NCBI RefSeq assembly: GCF_000497575.1
Contig: NZ_APJI01000011.1
Span: 1 to 64,000, forward strand
Length of the DNA: 64,000 nt
From: Afipia sp. OHSU_II-C1
GTDB lineage: Bacteria > Pseudomonadota > Alphaproteobacteria > Rhizobiales > Xanthobacteraceae
Direction of reading: 5' to 3'
The notes under the pieces are model-generated. The model saw nothing but the letters and a program-made list of their open reading frames with translations. It did not search any database and was not told where the DNA came from. The position numbers and the translations under genes are program-made. Of this stretch, positions 62,822 to 64,000 are shown piece by piece. How positions within the stretch are numbered: the first letter of the stretch is position 1; each line of letters begins with the position of its first letter.

Positions 62822-63208
62822 TTAGGCGCTCGCCTCGGCCTCGACCTGACGAACGACGATCGTCAGCTGCGAGAACGGCTTAAAAACACGACCCGAACGG
62901 CCACGGCCGCGCGGTGCGAAACGCTTCATCACGATGCCGTTGCCAACATGCGCCTCTGCGACGACCAGAGCGTCGACATCGAGGTCATGGTTGTTCTCGG
63001 CGTTCGCAATCGCGGACTCCAGGCACTTCTTGACGTCGCCGGCGATCCGCTTGCGCGAGAACTGCAGGTCGGCGAGCGCAGAGGATGCCTTCTTGCCGCG
63101 GATCAGCTGCGCAACAAGGTTCAGCTTCTGCGGGCTGACGCGAAGCATGCGGGCTACCGCCTTTGCCTCGTTGTCCGGGAGAACCCGTTCGCGCTTTGGT
63201 TTGCTCAT
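62822..63208 (-). CDS. rplV: 50S ribosomal protein L22
   Basis: A 128-residue L22: [17 protein letters not shown] near 28-44, [11 protein letters not shown] and the hairpin-loop end block [13 protein letters not shown]. Normal length. Confidence 0.98.
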   Translation of the reverse strand: MSKPKRERVLPDNEAKAVARMLRVSPQKLNLVAQLIRGKKASSALADLQFSRKRIAGDVKKCLESAIANAENNHDLDVDALVVAEAHVGNGIVMKRFAPRGRGRSGRVFKPFSQLTIVVRQVEAEASA

Positions 63209-63226
63209 GACTAAGTCCTCAAGCCC

Positions 63227-63502
63227 TTACTTCTTGGCTTTCTTGTCGCCCGAATGGCCGTGGAAGGTCCGCGTCGGCGAGAACTCGCCGAACTTGTGAC
63301 CGACCATTTCCTCGTTCACTGCGACCGGAACATGCTTCTGACCGTTGTAGACGCCGAAGGTGAGTCCCACGAACTGCGGGAGGATCGTCGAGCGGCGGCT
63401 CCAGATCTTGATAACGTCGTGACGGCCGGACGAACGCGCGGCATCTGCCTTCTTGAGCAGAGAGCCTTCAACGAACGGGCCTTTCCAGACTGAACGAACC
63501 AT
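63227..63502 (-). CDS. rpsS: 30S ribosomal protein S19
   Basis: A 91-residue S19: V-W-K-G-P-F-V-E opening, [12 protein letters not shown] and [13 protein letters not shown]. Normal length, 12 bp after rplB. Confidence 0.98.
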   Translation of the reverse strand: MVRSVWKGPFVEGSLLKKADAARSSGRHDVIKIWSRRSTILPQFVGLTFGVYNGQKHVPVAVNEEMVGHKFGEFSPTRTFHGHSGDKKAKK

Positions 63503-63514
63503 GTCCGGCGATCC

Positions 63515-64000
63515 TTACTTCTTCTTCCGCTTGTGGCGGCTGATGAGAATGAACTTGTTGGTCGACTTGTTTGAACGCGTCTTCTTACCCTTGGTCGGCT
63601 TGCCCCACGGAGTAACCGGGTGACGGCCGCCCGAAGTGCGGCCTTCACCGCCGCCGTGCGGATGGTCGACGGGGTTCATGACGACGCCGCGGTTATGCGG
63701 ACGACGGCCCATCCAGCGGGTACGACCGGCCTTGCCGATCGAGATATTCATGTGATCCGGGTTCGACACAGCACCGATGGTGGCGATGCAGCGGCCATGA
63801 ACCAGGCGCTGTTCGCCCGAGTTCAGACGCAGGATCACGAAGTCATGGTCGCGGCCGACGATCTGGGCGTAGGTGCCCGCGGAACGGGCGATCTGGCCGC
63901 CCTTCCCGATCTTCAGCTCGACGTTGTGCACGATGGTGCCGACCGGCATGTTGCCGAGCGGCATGACGTTGCCCGGCTTCACGTCGACATAGCTGCCGGC
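63515..64000 (-). CDS. rplB: 50S ribosomal protein L2, C-terminal part (cut by the window edge)
   Basis: The last 161 residues of L2, which is normally about 275; the N-terminal part lies beyond 64000. Present are [15 protein letters not shown], the peptidyl-transferase-loop region [13 protein letters not shown] with the conserved His, and the basic end S-R-H-K-R-K-K-K. Intact as far as visible. Confidence 0.97.
   Translation of the reverse strand, partial: AGSYVDVKPGNVMPLGNMPVGTIVHNVELKIGKGGQIARSAGTYAQIVGRDHDFVILRLNSGEQRLVHGRCIATIGAVSNPDHMNISIGKAGRTRWMGRRPHNRGVVMNPVDHPHGGGEGRTSGGRHPVTPWGKPTKGKKTRSNKSTNKFILISRHKRKKK

Overview
The window reads as chromosome of an alphaproteobacterium of the order Hyphomicrobiales, most likely the Bradyrhizobium/Afipia/Rhodopseudomonas group (Nitrobacteraceae). 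The basis is high GC, the ribosomal-protein and RpoA sequences, a Porin_2-type porin, an ATP12 chaperone gene, sigma-EcfG-type promoters (GGAAC-N16/17-CGTT), a GCG/CRPN-type small secreted protein, and short palindromic repeats typical of that group. The species cannot be fixed from the sequence alone. I see no prophage, insertion sequence or CRISPR array.

Region by region. 0-2.6 kb: a secreted ClpP-like protein, an unknown protein, and a TPR protein just downstream of a degenerate tRNA-Arg. 2.8-7.8 kb: a periplasmic quinohaemoprotein alcohol dehydrogenase and an AlgI/AlgJ-like polysaccharide O-acetylation pair. 8.2-11.2 kb: an ABC-type periplasmic binding protein paired with a Cache-HAMP-cyclase, then an intact tRNA-Arg(TCG). 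11.4-15.5 kb: an unknown 466-residue protein, OxyR, a BtuF-like protein and a NUDIX hydrolase. 15.5-23.4 kb: a minus-strand acyl-CoA and 2-oxo-acid gene set (DapA-like lyase, SDR, MaoC hydratase, DUF35 protein, thiolase, fused indolepyruvate:ferredoxin oxidoreductase). 23.7-31 kb: small membrane or exported proteins, two of the promoters being sigma-EcfG-like, plus PEP-mutase-like, NIPSNAP, ArsR and TRIC genes. 30.8-31.3 kb: dense palindromic repeats.

31.6-33.2 kb holds an AT-richer accessory gene encoding an HNH domain plus two PD-(D/E)XK-like nuclease domains, followed by a DUF2442 gene and an imperfect repeat of the pccB 3-prime end. 33-45 kb is mostly minus strand: pccB, a class D beta-lactamase, a FliK/FlhB-C pair, ATP12, and four genes (degQ-like, rarA, nat, rluC) linked by 4-bp ATGA overlaps. 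45-51.5 kb: a divergent HxlR/oxidoreductase pair, a major porin, MarR, a serine-less alpha/beta hydrolase and an SDR. 51.6-64 kb is the S10-spc-alpha ribosomal operon on the minus strand, from rplB (cut by the window edge) to rplQ and its terminator; its adenylate kinase carries a roughly 100-residue Lys/Ala-rich tail.

The best candidates for something undescribed are the triple-nuclease protein at 31671-32801, the 174-bp four-hairpin element at 30822-30995, the binding-protein/cyclase module at 8207-10981, the terminator-like hairpin inside the dehydrogenase signal-peptide region, and the adenylate kinase tail. All functional statements are read from sequence and family knowledge; no database search was run.
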